Positions 34,689-43,587 of a stretch of 64,000 bases of DNA are shown piece by piece. The translations under genes were made by a program, and so were the position numbers. Numbering within the stretch: the first letter of the stretch is position 1; the number at the start of each line of letters is the position of its first letter. The notes beneath the pieces are model-generated. The model had not been told where the DNA came from, made no database searches, and worked only from the letters and a program-made list of their open reading frames with translations. This DNA is from Pseudoxanthomonas sp. z9 (lineage in GTDB: Bacteria; Pseudomonadota; Gammaproteobacteria; Xanthomonadales; Xanthomonadaceae), in assembly GCF_006542425.1 (NCBI RefSeq), contig NZ_VFID01000016.1:62001-126000 (forward strand), in the 5' to 3' direction.

Positions 34689-35324
34689 ATGATTACGTCC
34701 ACCGTCACCGAAGCCCTGTCCCAACTGTTTGAACACCACGGCGTCGCCCATGTGGTGGAGGGCGACTGGATCGCGCCGAACGGCGAGTTGCCGGCGATGC
34801 GTGCGATCTGGCATCCCGGCGATACCACCGGAAGGCTGGACGTGCATGTGGTGCTGGCGGACAACACCATCGTCGAGGAGAACTTCGCCGGTATCGGCGA
34901 GGGCGAGGATGGACTCAATGACGGGTTGGCCAACTTCACCCGCAATTCCTTCCATGTGTTCCTGTCGGCGCTGTGGGGGCAGGCGGACGAGGAGCAGGTG
35001 ACGGTGGAGACCTGGTCGATCGGCGACCGGGAATACACCGCGCACATCGGCAATTTCGGCACCCGTGGTTCGGCGGGCGCGCAACCGCCGATACCGGAGG
35101 GGCTGTTCGCGCGACTGGAAGCCGCGATCCGCGCCGAGCCGCTGGCGGGGCACACGCACTGGTTCCGGTTTTTCTTCTGCAATCTCAACGGCGCGTTCAC
35201 TGTCGAATCCCTGCGCGACAGCGAGCCGTGGGATGTGGGCGAACGGGCATTGGCGTCAGCGGGTTGGGCGGCGCAGGACGGGTACTACAGCGTCCGCCTG
35301 TTCCTGATGCTGCGGGCGGCCTGA
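34689..35324 (+). CDS. Hypothetical protein, possibly DUF6348
   Basis: 211 residues from ATG 34689 (a TTG three bases earlier is also in frame). No signal peptide or membrane span. The segment NFTRNSFHVFLSALWGQ and the aromatic-rich HTHWFRFFFCNLNG match, as far as I can recall, the DUF6348 family; I am not sure. The role is unknown. Single gene, downstream of repeat copy B. Confidence 0.65.
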   Translation: MITSTVTEALSQLFEHHGVAHVVEGDWIAPNGELPAMRAIWHPGDTTGRLDVHVVLADNTIVEENFAGIGEGEDGLNDGLANFTRNSFHVFLSALWGQADEEQVTVETWSIGDREYTAHIGNFGTRGSAGAQPPIPEGLFARLEAAIRAEPLAGHTHWFRFFFCNLNGAFTVESLRDSEPWDVGERALASAGWAAQDGYYSVRLFLMLRAA

Positions 35325-35485
35325 CGGGCTTGGTCAAATCCCTGACCTCGTCATTCCAGCGAACCTGGAATCGCTCTTTGCGTGGCGTTGCAGAGATCTC
35401 ATGGTAGTTCGACCCACCCGCAGGAAGGGGACCCGGCCTTCTTCGGGACGGGGAATCCCGAAAATCCAGGTCAGCTTGATTTAAA

Positions 35486-35504
35486 TCAATTGCGAATCAT
35501 TCTC
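35486..35504 (+). promoter_or_regulatory. Fur box before the iron-siderophore operon
   Basis: TCAATTGCGAATCATTCTC matches 12 of 19 positions of the Fur consensus, with the right half (GAATCATTCTC) the stronger. It lies about 75 bases upstream of the receptor start in an AT-rich stretch. Iron-loaded Fur would repress the operon. Confidence 0.75.
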
Positions 35505-35575
35505 ATCCAGGTAGAATTGCCCCAATAGCCGCTGCGGACGCAGTCAGCCAACCCTCTTCATTCCAGGTTGGTTCC

Positions 35576-37804
35576 GTGTCCAGCATGCAACGGCGCGCTT
35601 TCGCGCGCACCCCGCTTTCCCTCTCCCTCGCCTCGCTCCTGGCATTGTCCGCCGCCGCCACGGCGCAGACCGCGCTGCCGTCGGCGGGCGAGGCGGACGC
35701 CCCCGCGCCCACCACGCTCGATACCGTCCGGGTCAATGCCTACCGGACCACTTCCCACGCGCAAGGCGCGACCAAGACCGATACCACCATCGCCGAGACG
35801 CCGCAGTCGGTGTCGGTGATCGCGCGCGAGGAACTGGATGCGCGCGGCGTGCAGAACCTCAACGACGCCATGCGCTACGTGGCCGGCGTCAGCCTGGAAA
35901 GCACCGGTATCGACAACCGCGTCGATGATTTCCGCATCCGCGGCTTCGATGCCGGCAGCTGGAGCAACAACGTCACCCTCGACGGCATGCGCGCGCCGCA
36001 GGGCGGGCAGTGGAACCGGACCATGTTCGACAGCTGGAACCTGGAACGGGTGGAAGTGCTGAAGGGGCCGTCCGCGGTCATGTACGGCCAGGTCGCCCCG
36101 GGCGGCATGGTCAACCAGGTCAGCAAGACCCCGCGGCCCGACGCGGAGCAGCAATTGCGCATCGGCGTCGACGGTCACGGCCAGGCCAGCGCCGCGTTCG
36201 ACGTCGGCGCGGGCAAGCAGGGCGATGCGCATCTGTTCCGCCTGGTCGGCCTGTATCGCGACGGCGATACCCAGATCAAGCACACCGAACAGAAGCATGG
36301 CTTCCTCGCGCCGAGCTACAGCTGGCAGATCGCCGAGCGCACGCGCCTGACCCTGCTGGGCCTGTACCAGAAGGACGACGGCGGCTCGACCTACCAGTTC
36401 CTGCCGATGGACGGCACCCTGCGACCGACCCGCTATGGCCGGATGAAGAACACCACCTTCATCGGCGAGCCGGACTGGAACACCTTCGATCGCACCATCT
36501 GGACCGCCGGCTGGCTGTTCGAGCACGCGTTCAATGCGAACTGGACGGTGAGCCAGAGCGCGCGGCGCACGCATGTGGACTCGCTGTTCCAGACCGTGGT
36601 TACCAGCGGTGGCCTCAATCCCGACGGACGCACCCAGAATCGGCGCGCCACCTGGGGCACGGGCGACTCGGATGGTGACACCGTCGATACCCGCCTGCAG
36701 GGCAAGTTCGACACGGGCGCGGCTTCGCACACGCTGCTGCTGGGCATGGACTGGCAGAAGGCTGATTGGGACGCCCAGCGCGGGGCGATGACCAATCCCG
36801 CGCCGATCGACATCTTCCGTCCGGTCTACACCGGTTACGTCCCGGTCACCCGCAGCATCAGCCTTTCGCGCGGCATCAACCGCCAGACCGGCGTGTACCT
36901 GCAGGACCAGATCGCGCTGGACAACTGGCGCTTCACCCTCGGCGGCCGCTACGACTGGACCAAGGACGACACCGCGACCGCCAGCCACACCGTGGCCACC
37001 GGCGTCACCGGACCGTGGACGCGCACGCAGCTGGACGCCGAGGCGTTCACCGGCCGCGCCGGCGTGGTCTACCTGTTCGACAACGGACTCACGCCGTACG
37101 TGAGCTACGCCGAGTCGTTCCAGCCGTCCACCACCAGCGTGTTGCAGAGTTTCACCCGCACACCGTTCGATCCGATCACCGGCAAACAGTGGGAGGCGGG
37201 CCTGAAGTACCAGCCCGCCGGTTTCGATGGCCTGGTGACGTTGTCGGTGTACGACCTGCGCCAGCAGAACGTGCTGACCCAGGATCCGGACACCGCGCAC
37301 AGCAACTGCGGCGCCACCGGCCAGGATCGCTGCTCCATCCAGGATGGCGAGGGCCGCGTGCGCGGCATCGAGCTGGAAGGCCGCATCACCCCACTGGAGG
37401 GCTTCAGCGTGATCGGCGCGGCGACCCGGATGGACTCCGAGATGACCCGCAGCGACCTCTACCAGGGCAAGCAGATCGCGATGGTGCCGGACTACACCGC
37501 CTCGCTGTGGGCGGACTACACCTTCCAGGGCGGCGCGCTGGGCGGACTGAGCCTGGCCGCGGGCGTGCGCTACAACGGCGAAAGCTACGGCGACAGCGCC
37601 AACGTGTACCGGATTCCCGCTTACACGCTGTTCGATGCTGCCCTGCGCTACGACCTGGGCGATCTCGGCGGCGTGCATACGCAGTTCAGCCTCAACGTCA
37701 GCAATCTGTCGGACAAGCTGTATGTCTCGACCTGCGGTGGCATCTCTTCCTGTTACTACGGCAGCGGCCGCACGGTGACGGCGACGGCGAGGTTCAGCTG
37801 GTGA
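35576..37804 (+). CDS. TonB-dependent siderophore receptor
   Basis: 742 residues from GTG 35576 (AGG eight bases upstream); ATG 35585 is nearly as good. Signal peptide ends around AATAQT. The plug has TPQSVSVIAREELDARG and LERVEVLKGPSAVMYGQVAPGGMVNQVSK, the usual TonB-receptor plug signatures. The barrel follows, with cysteines at CGATGQDRC and CGGISSC that suggest a hydroxamate-type (FhuA/FiuA-like) receptor, and a terminal aromatic W. The Fur box upstream and the esterase/PepSY genes downstream agree with ferric-siderophore uptake. The ligand is not determinable. Confidence 0.9.
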   Translation: MSSMQRRAFARTPLSLSLASLLALSAAATAQTALPSAGEADAPAPTTLDTVRVNAYRTTSHAQGATKTDTTIAETPQSVSVIAREELDARGVQNLNDAMRYVAGVSLESTGIDNRVDDFRIRGFDAGSWSNNVTLDGMRAPQGGQWNRTMFDSWNLERVEVLKGPSAVMYGQVAPGGMVNQVSKTPRPDAEQQLRIGVDGHGQASAAFDVGAGKQGDAHLFRLVGLYRDGDTQIKHTEQKHGFLAPSYSWQIAERTRLTLLGLYQKDDGGSTYQFLPMDGTLRPTRYGRMKNTTFIGEPDWNTFDRTIWTAGWLFEHAFNANWTVSQSARRTHVDSLFQTVVTSGGLNPDGRTQNRRATWGTGDSDGDTVDTRLQGKFDTGAASHTLLLGMDWQKADWDAQRGAMTNPAPIDIFRPVYTGYVPVTRSISLSRGINRQTGVYLQDQIALDNWRFTLGGRYDWTKDDTATASHTVATGVTGPWTRTQLDAEAFTGRAGVVYLFDNGLTPYVSYAESFQPSTTSVLQSFTRTPFDPITGKQWEAGLKYQPAGFDGLVTLSVYDLRQQNVLTQDPDTAHSNCGATGQDRCSIQDGEGRVRGIELEGRITPLEGFSVIGAATRMDSEMTRSDLYQGKQIAMVPDYTASLWADYTFQGGALGGLSLAAGVRYNGESYGDSANVYRIPAYTLFDAALRYDLGDLGGVHTQFSLNVSNLSDKLYVSTCGGISSCYYGSGRTVTATARFSW

Positions 37805-38859
37805 GGGCGCTGCTTGCCCTCATCGCGGCGGCGTTGCTGGCGACGGCGATGCCTGTCGTCGCGCAGCCGGACCTGAGCCGCCGCGTCGGCACTACCGTCG
37901 CCGACACGGGTGCGCCGGGATACCGTTTCGAGCGCGTCACCCTGTCGACGGAAGCGGGCGGACAGGGATATCGGTTCAACCTCGGGATTCCGCTGGCGCC
38001 GCCACCCGCGACGGGCTATCCGGCGGTCTGGCTGCTGGACGGCAACGCGGCGCTGATGGAAACCCCGGCAACCCTGTTGCAGGCATTGGCGAAGGCACCT
38101 TCGCCGCCGCTGCTGGTGTTCGTCGCCCACGACAACGATCTGCGCATCGACAGCGCGGCGCGCGCGCACGACTACACGCCGCGCCTGCCCGGCGGGGAGG
38201 CCGCGCAGGTCGATCCGCTGGGGCGGCGCAATGGCGGCGCGGATGGTTTCCTCGACCTCCTCACCGGCGCCGCGCGCGAGCGCGTGCGGCAAGTGGTGCC
38301 GCTGGACGATGCGCGGCAGGCGATCTGGGGACATTCCTACGGCGGCGTGTTCGTGTTGCATGCGCTGTTCTCGCGGCCGGATGCGTTTGCCACCTATGCG
38401 GCGGTGGATCCTTCGTTGTGGTGGGGAGAGGGGTATCTGTTGAAGGAGGCCGGCAATGCTGCACCGGCCACGGCGGTGACGTTGTGGTTGGCGGCGGGTG
38501 AGAACGGCGCTGATGTCGCTTCGGGAAAGGCGCCCGCATCCCAGCCTTCCCCCGCAAGCGGGGGAAGGGGCGAAAACGGGATGCCCAATGACTCCCTCCC
38601 CCGCCTGCGGGGGAGGGCCGGGGTGGGGGCCACCGAAGCCGAGCAACGACCCGCAAACGCCGATCGACCGGATCACGCCCCCATGCGGCGCGCACGCGAC
38701 GCGGTGCCGCCGGGCGCGGCGAAGTCTCTGGTGGAACAACAAAAAGCGCGTGGCGTGGAAGCACGCTACGTCCCGCTGCCGGGTCTTTCGCACGGACAGA
38801 CGCTGGGCGCGTCATTGCCACTGTTCCTGCCCGCGTTCGCAGGCCTGGCGTCGCCATGA
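37801..38859 (+). CDS. Secreted siderophore-esterase-like alpha/beta hydrolase with REP-derived insert
   Basis: 352 residues. GTG start at 37801 overlaps the receptor stop. Signal peptide ends near PVVAQPD. The fold is the Fes/IroE-type esterase: Ser179 in GHSYGG, ATYAAVDPSLWW-like segment, and His in GLSHGQ. Between about residues 243 and 300, where homologues have a short linker, the frame passes through two dispersed palindromes (38545-38568 and 38594-38617), giving a PASQPSPASGGRG ... SLPRLRGRAGVG stretch. It would cleave ferric siderophores or their esters in the periplasm. Confidence 0.8.
   Translation: MRALLALIAAALLATAMPVVAQPDLSRRVGTTVADTGAPGYRFERVTLSTEAGGQGYRFNLGIPLAPPPATGYPAVWLLDGNAALMETPATLLQALAKAPSPPLLVFVAHDNDLRIDSAARAHDYTPRLPGGEAAQVDPLGRRNGGADGFLDLLTGAARERVRQVVPLDDARQAIWGHSYGGVFVLHALFSRPDAFATYAAVDPSLWWGEGYLLKEAGNAAPATAVTLWLAAGENGADVASGKAPASQPSPASGGRGENGMPNDSLPRLRGRAGVGATEAEQRPANADRPDHAPMRRARDAVPPGAAKSLVEQQKARGVEARYVPLPGLSHGQTLGASLPLFLPAFAGLASP
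38545..38617. repeat. Two dispersed palindromes inside the esterase coding frame
   Basis: CCTTCCCCCGC-A-A-GCGGGGGAAGG at 38545-38568 and CCCTCCCCCGCC-TGCGGGGGAGGG at 38594-38617. Both belong to families that otherwise lie between genes in this window. They are read in frame, without a stop. Confidence 0.75.
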
Positions 38860-39143
38860 ATCCCGTCCTGGTCGCGCTGGCCGCGGGCACCGGCATCGCC
38901 GGTGCCGCGCTGCTTTATCTGGCCTCGCCGCAACAGGCGTGGCGCGCCGCCGGGCCGTGGCCGGCGCGTGCGCGCGGCTGGCCGGGTGGCCTGTGCCTGT
39001 TGATCTCGCTGCTGGCGCTGCTGCAACTGCTCAGCGCGCTCGCCGCCACGTTCACCTGGCTGACCCTGTTGATGCTGGTGTGGTCGCTGATGCCGTTCCT
39101 CGGCGCATGGCGCGCGCGCAACCGGAAAAGGACGACCCGATGA
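38856..39143 (+). CDS. Small membrane protein of the iron operon, first
   Basis: 95 residues with three membrane spans (MNPVLVALAAGTGIAGAALLYLA and two more). The ATG overlaps the esterase stop by 4 bases, and its stop overlaps the next start by 4 bases. Proteins of this size often accompany PepSY genes (DUF3325/DUF3649 types) in Proteobacteria. I do not assign a DUF number with confidence. The operon position supports a role in ferric-siderophore reduction or transport across the inner membrane. Confidence 0.65.
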   Translation: MNPVLVALAAGTGIAGAALLYLASPQQAWRAAGPWPARARGWPGGLCLLISLLALLQLLSALAATFTWLTLLMLVWSLMPFLGAWRARNRKRTTR

Positions 39144-39442
39144 GCCAGGCCGCTCCGAAACTGCAGAGCCGGCACTGGCTAGGCAAGAGTTGCGCGGGCC
39201 TGCTGCTGGGCTTCGGCCTGGCGCTGTCGCTGTCGGGCCTGTTTGCCTGGTGGGGACCGGGCGGCATCGCCGGCGGGCCGGGCAAGCTGCAATTCAACAT
39301 GTGGCTGATGGCGCCTATCTGGGCAGTCGTGCTGGGTTTCGTGTTCCTGTTCCGCACCTCTTTGCGCGCGTGGCTGTGGCTGTCACTGGCCAACGCGCTG
39401 GCGTTCGGCCTGCTGCATGCCAGCCGGGGGCTGCTGGGCTGA
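39140..39442 (+). CDS. Small membrane protein of the iron operon, second
   Basis: 100 residues with three membrane spans: KSCAGLLLGFGLALSLSGLFAWWG, MWLMAPIWAVVLGFVFLFR and AWLWLSLANALAFGLLHAS. It starts with an ATG overlapping the previous stop. A Gly-Pro-Gly-Gly turn (WGPGGIAGGPGK) is conserved-looking. It is a usual partner of PepSY iron-regulated membrane proteins. The exact family is not assigned. Confidence 0.65.
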   Translation: MSQAAPKLQSRHWLGKSCAGLLLGFGLALSLSGLFAWWGPGGIAGGPGKLQFNMWLMAPIWAVVLGFVFLFRTSLRAWLWLSLANALAFGLLHASRGLLG

Positions 39443-39463
39443 CTCCTTCCACCGGTTTTTCGC

Positions 39464-41089
39464 ATGCGCATCCGCAACGACATCATCAAGGTCTACAAGG
39501 ACGTCCATATCTGGGTGGGCATCCTCAGTGGGCTGTGCCTGTTCATCGCGTTCTATGCCGGCGCGCTGACCATGTTCGAAAAACCGATCGAGCGCTGGGC
39601 CAGTCCACCGAGCCAACTTGCGCCCGCCGTGCCGCTGGAACGGGCGCCCGAACTCATCGCCGCGACCGTCGCCGCGCATCCGGAAGCCGCACGCGACTAC
39701 GAAATCCGCATCACGCCCACGCCGGACACACCGGCGCGGATGCTGTGGCACGTACGGGGCGAGCGGAGGGGCGAGGTCACCAGCTTCGCCGCGTCACTGG
39801 ATGGCCAGGGCCGCCTGCGGACCCAGGCGCTCGAGAAAACCGAAGTCGCCGAATGGATCGACGTCCTGCACCAGCAGGTCGGCCTGCCGTTCCCGCACGA
39901 AGTGGCAATGCCGATCATGGGCATCATCGCGCTGCTGTACTGCGTGGCGCTGGTATCCGGCGTGATCGTCCTGTTGCCGACCCTGGTCAAGGATCTGTTC
40001 GCGCTGCGCATCGGCCACAACCTCAAGCGCATGTGGCTGGACGCGCACAACGCGCTGGGTATCCTGAGCCTGCCGTTCCACATCGTCATGGCGCTCACCG
40101 CCGTGGTGTTCGCCTTCCACGACCAGTTCTACGATCTGCAGGAACGGGCGGTGTATCCGACCGCGATCGAATGGGGCAGGGAGCCGCCTCCGGAACGGCC
40201 GCCCGGCGCACAGGTGCTGGCGCCGGCCGAACTGGTGCGGCAGGCGCGTCTGCAGGCGCCGGGTTTCGAGGTGCTGGCGGTGAGCTACCAGAGCCGTGGC
40301 GGGGTGACCCAGGTGCGGCTGGAGGGCGTGGATCCGCGCCATCCGATCCGTGGCCGCATCTCCACCCTGGTCGGCGCGAATCCGTATACCGGTGAACTGC
40401 ATCGCGACGACATTCCCGGCCGCCATGCGGGCTACGAAACCGCGATCGCCAGCTTCTTCAGCCTGCACTTCGGCAACTTCGGTGGCCTGCCCGTGCGTTG
40501 GGCATACTTCCTGCTGGGCCTGGCCGGGGCGATGCTGTTCTACACCGGCAACGTGCTTTGGCTGGAGTCGCGGCGCAGGAAGGAACGTGGCCAGGGCATC
40601 GTCGCGCAGCGCCGTTCGAGCCGGGTGATGGCCTGCCTGACCGTGGGCGTGGCGCTGGGTTGCGTCGCCGGCATCTCCGCCACGCTCGCCGCGGCCAAAT
40701 GGCTGCCGGGGCGCGTCGAGGATCCGGCGCTGTGGCATCGCATCGTCTACTACGCGGTGTTCCTGGGGACGGTCGGATGGGCCTTCCTGCGCGGGGCCGG
40801 TCGCGCGTCGTCGGAACTGGCGCTGTTTGCCGCGGCGGCCACCTTGCTGATTCCGCTCAGCAGTCTGGCCGGTCGTTGGCATCTGGGGGGTGCGTGGTTC
40901 GCTCCCGGCATGTTGGCTTGGGTGGACGGCATCGCATTGCTCGGTGCGGGCGCGCTGGTGCTGATGGCGGCACATGCGCGACGGCGTGCGCGCCTGGGGC
41001 CACGCGACAGCGTATGGGCCGCTACGGCGAAGCGCATCGCCGCGACGTCACCGGAAGTACGGGAGGCCGGACACCCGGCAGTGCACTGA
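39464..41089 (+). CDS. PepSY-associated iron-regulated inner-membrane protein (PiuB-like)
   Basis: 541 residues. Five or more membrane spans, with a PepSY-type periplasmic domain between them. Signatures: the first span with KDVHIWVGILSGLCLFIAFYAGALTMFE, then WLDAHNALGILSLPFHIVMALTAVVFAFHDQFY, and SLHFGNFGGLPVRWAYFLLGLAGAMLFYTGNVLWLESRRRK. Conserved His in the spans (H20, H in DAHN, FHIVM and SLHFGNFGG) suggest heme or iron binding. Related proteins reduce ferric siderophores. Last gene of the Fur-controlled operon, 21 bases after the preceding gene. Confidence 0.85.
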   Translation: MRIRNDIIKVYKDVHIWVGILSGLCLFIAFYAGALTMFEKPIERWASPPSQLAPAVPLERAPELIAATVAAHPEAARDYEIRITPTPDTPARMLWHVRGERRGEVTSFAASLDGQGRLRTQALEKTEVAEWIDVLHQQVGLPFPHEVAMPIMGIIALLYCVALVSGVIVLLPTLVKDLFALRIGHNLKRMWLDAHNALGILSLPFHIVMALTAVVFAFHDQFYDLQERAVYPTAIEWGREPPPERPPGAQVLAPAELVRQARLQAPGFEVLAVSYQSRGGVTQVRLEGVDPRHPIRGRISTLVGANPYTGELHRDDIPGRHAGYETAIASFFSLHFGNFGGLPVRWAYFLLGLAGAMLFYTGNVLWLESRRRKERGQGIVAQRRSSRVMACLTVGVALGCVAGISATLAAAKWLPGRVEDPALWHRIVYYAVFLGTVGWAFLRGAGRASSELALFAAAATLLIPLSSLAGRWHLGGAWFAPGMLAWVDGIALLGAGALVLMAAHARRRARLGPRDSVWAATAKRIAATSPEVREAGHPAVH

Positions 41090-41094
41090 TCCAC

Positions 41095-41610
41095 TTAGTC
41101 GCCCGCCGGCAGGTCCTTGCGGAGCAGGGCGACGGTACGCCCGTCGACGGTGGCCATGTCATCCAGACGGTTGAAACCGATGCGCTGGTGGAAGGCGAGC
41201 GAAACAGGATTCGGCGGCGACAGGTTGACCTCGCAGCAGAGCACGTTGGCACCCCGGGCGGTTGCGTGTTCCGCCAGCCGCTCATACAGCATCCGTCCGA
41301 GACCCGCGGCGCGCGCGTGCGGATCAACCACGATCTGATCGACGTAGTGGAAGGGCACCCCGATGCTCCGGCCAAGCGCCAGGAACTCCTCGCCGTCGTA
41401 GGGCTGGTCGTGGGAAAAGGCCAGCGCGTAGCCCACCAGGCCGCCTTCCGGCGCAGTGACCGCCAGATGCAGGCCGGACATCGCCATCAGCCGTGCCAGC
41501 TCGAACGCGTCGAACGCGAATACCGCCGGCGTCGCCGCGGCGTTGAGTCGGAGCACGGATTCGGCGTCCTCGGACCGCAGCACCCGGATCCTGAAGGCTG
41601 CGCCGCTCAT
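41095..41610 (-). CDS. GNAT-family N-acetyltransferase
   Basis: 171 residues from ATG 41610, which overlaps the stop of the VOC gene by 4 bases. GNAT motif A is visible in VDQIVVDPHARAAGLGRMLYERLAEHA (acetyl-CoA loop AAGLGR) and motif B in VSLAFHQRIGFNRLDDMATVDG. The N-terminal strand is FRIRVLRSEDAESVLRLN. Substrate unknown. Translationally coupled to the upstream VOC protein. Confidence 0.88.
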   Translation of the reverse strand: MSGAAFRIRVLRSEDAESVLRLNAAATPAVFAFDAFELARLMAMSGLHLAVTAPEGGLVGYALAFSHDQPYDGEEFLALGRSIGVPFHYVDQIVVDPHARAAGLGRMLYERLAEHATARGANVLCCEVNLSPPNPVSLAFHQRIGFNRLDDMATVDGRTVALLRKDLPAGD

Positions 41611-42011
41611 GTGGAGGACCACTGGAAACACAACAGGAAGCCATCCGGATCGCTGACGTACAACTGCTTCATCCCATAGGGCGCGATCTTGGGAGGTGCC
41701 ACGTCCATTCCTTTTTCCCGCAAATGCCGGTAGGTCGCGTCCGGATCGGGGCAACCGAAGTAGAGGCAGACGTCGCGATGCTGCGACAGGCGTGCAGGAT
41801 CCGGCGATACCGGCCGGTCATCCGCCTCGTATGCCGTGTTCAGCATCAGCTCCGCTTCGCCCAGCCGCAGCAATCCCCAGTCGAACCGGTCGCCCTCGCG
41901 CGCCGAGGTCTGGACGATCTCGAACCCCAGCACGTCGCGATAGAAGCGGACCGAGGTCGGCATGTCGAAGACCTGCAGCAAGGCGCACACGCCACGCACT
42001 TCGATGCTCAT
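41607..42011 (-). CDS. VOC-family protein (bleomycin/glyoxalase superfamily)
   Basis: 134 residues from ATG 42011. Signature segments: VCALLQVFDMPTSVRFYRDVLGFEIV, RLGEAELMLN, RDVCLYFGCPDPDATYRHLREKG and the C-terminal YGMKQLYVSDPDGFLLCFQW, with a final Gln/Cys context instead of the common Glu. It matches the bleomycin-resistance-like subgroup. The stop overlaps the next gene start by 4 bases. Confidence 0.85.
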   Translation of the reverse strand: MSIEVRGVCALLQVFDMPTSVRFYRDVLGFEIVQTSAREGDRFDWGLLRLGEAELMLNTAYEADDRPVSPDPARLSQHRDVCLYFGCPDPDATYRHLREKGMDVAPPKIAPYGMKQLYVSDPDGFLLCFQWSST

Positions 42012-42131
42012 GATTCGGCTCCCGGGCGGAAAGACCACCGTTCCGGCCTGCACGGCCGGCCAAAGTATCGCACCGCCTACGGCGCGGCATTCTGCTAGAT
42101 TCACCCGCTTGTCCGACAGGCTGGCCGCCGC

Positions 42132-42878
42132 ATGACCCGCATCGCCGTCTTCTCCGACATCCATGGCAACCTCGCCGCGCTGGAAGCGGTGGCGGCGGAT
42201 ATCCGTGCACGCGGCGTCACCCGCGTGGTCAACCTGGGCGACAACCTGTCCGGGCCGCTGCTGCCGCGCGAGACCGCCCGCTTCCTGATGGATTCCGGCT
42301 GGCTGTCGCTGGCCGGCAACCACGAGCGCCAGATCCTGGAACTGCTGCGTGACGGGCGGGGCGGGGAATCGGATCGCCACGCCGCCTCGCAACTGGGCGA
42401 GGCGGAACTGGACTGGTTGCGCTCGCTGGAGTCCTGCGTGCGCGTGGACGACGAGTTGTTGCTGTGCCACGGAACCCCGCGCAGCGATTGCGAACACCTG
42501 CTGGAAACGGTGGTGGGGCCGGGGACGCGGATGGCGTCGGCGGATGAAGTGACCTCGCGCCTGGCGGGTGAAACCGCTCCTGTCATCGCGTGCGGGCACA
42601 CCCATGTGCCGCGCGCGTTGCGCACGCCGATCGGGCAACTGCTGTTCAATCCCGGCAGCGTCGGCCTGCAGGCGTATCGCGACGACCATCCGGTGCCTTA
42701 TGAAGTCGAGAACGGTTCGCCGGATGCGCGCTACGCGATCCTGGAGAAAGCTGCGCATGGCTGGCAGGTGGCGCATATCGCCTTGCCCTACGATCACCAC
42801 GCGATGGCCCGGCTGGCACGCGGACGCGGGCGGCCGGAATGGGAGCACGCGCTGCTGACCGGCTACGTCCCGACGTGA
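42132..42878 (+). CDS. Calcineurin-like metallophosphoesterase
   Basis: 248 residues. Metal-binding motifs in order: FSDIHGN (Asp, His), LGDNLSG, GNHERQ, then CHGTPRSD and CGHTHVPR; these are the five usual motifs of the YfcE/MJ0936-like branch. Also LFNPGSVGLQAYRDD. It hydrolyses phosphodiesters; substrate unknown. The ATG at 42132 is at a natural start, no partner. Confidence 0.88.
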   Translation: MTRIAVFSDIHGNLAALEAVAADIRARGVTRVVNLGDNLSGPLLPRETARFLMDSGWLSLAGNHERQILELLRDGRGGESDRHAASQLGEAELDWLRSLESCVRVDDELLLCHGTPRSDCEHLLETVVGPGTRMASADEVTSRLAGETAPVIACGHTHVPRALRTPIGQLLFNPGSVGLQAYRDDHPVPYEVENGSPDARYAILEKAAHGWQVAHIALPYDHHAMARLARGRGRPEWEHALLTGYVPT

Positions 42879-42890
42879 CCTGGCCCGCCC

Positions 42891-43457
42891 TCAGGGCCGG
42901 ATGCGCGAGACGCGGCTGATGCCGATGCCTGCGGCGCCCTGCAGGGTCGCCAGCGCGAGATCGCGCAGTCGCGGGGTGCGCGAAGCCACGCCGTCGCGGG
43001 GAATTTCCAGCGCGTACTCGCGCGCGTGCGCGTCCATCGCGGTCGCCAGGATGCAGGCGTCGGCGGCGATGCCGGTGAGCACCAGCCGGCGCACGCCCAG
43101 CTTCGCCAGCAGCAGTGCCAACGGCGTGCAAAGGAAGGCCGAATGCTTGGGCTTGAGGATGTAGTAGTCCTCCGGTCCCGGGCGCAGGTTTTCGGCGATC
43201 GCGGCGCCGGGCGCGCGCGGATGCGCGCAGATGGCGACGAGCTCCTTGAAGTCGGCCTGCCAGTGCATGAAATTGTCGTTGACGTAGATGACCGGCGCGC
43301 CGGCCTGGTGGAAGCGCTGCTTGAGCGCCTGCAGGCGGCGCGCCAGCGGCCGTGCCTGGCGCGCCAGGGCCGCGCCGCCCGGGTAGTCGAACAGGTTGAT
43401 CATGTCGATGATCAGCAGCGCGGCGGGCGCAGACGGAGTGGAGTGGCGCGAAACCAA
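42891..43457 (-). CDS. Isochorismatase-like cysteine hydrolase
   Basis: 188 residues, TTG start at 43457. The catalytic Asp (ALLIIDMINLF) requires a start upstream of the internal ATG 43403, and no ATG or GTG lies in frame. GGGAG is placed 7 bases before the TTG, which decides it. Other catalytic positions are Lys in ILKPKHSAF and Cys in VLTGIAADACILATAMDA. Related enzymes hydrolyse amides or isochorismate; the substrate here is unknown. Divergent from a VOC gene. Confidence 0.82.
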   Translation of the reverse strand: MVSRHSTPSAPAALLIIDMINLFDYPGGAALARQARPLARRLQALKQRFHQAGAPVIYVNDNFMHWQADFKELVAICAHPRAPGAAIAENLRPGPEDYYILKPKHSAFLCTPLALLLAKLGVRRLVLTGIAADACILATAMDAHAREYALEIPRDGVASRTPRLRDLALATLQGAAGIGISRVSRIRP

Positions 43458-43587
43458 GCGGTGTCTCCCGTGGCATCTGTCCGCAGCATCCTTCGGGCGA
43501 TGCCAGCGGCACGTGAAAGCGCGCTTTTCACCCCCCCGTGATGGCACCGACCCTAGGTTGGAAGCACACCCGCACAGGGAGAGGGCG

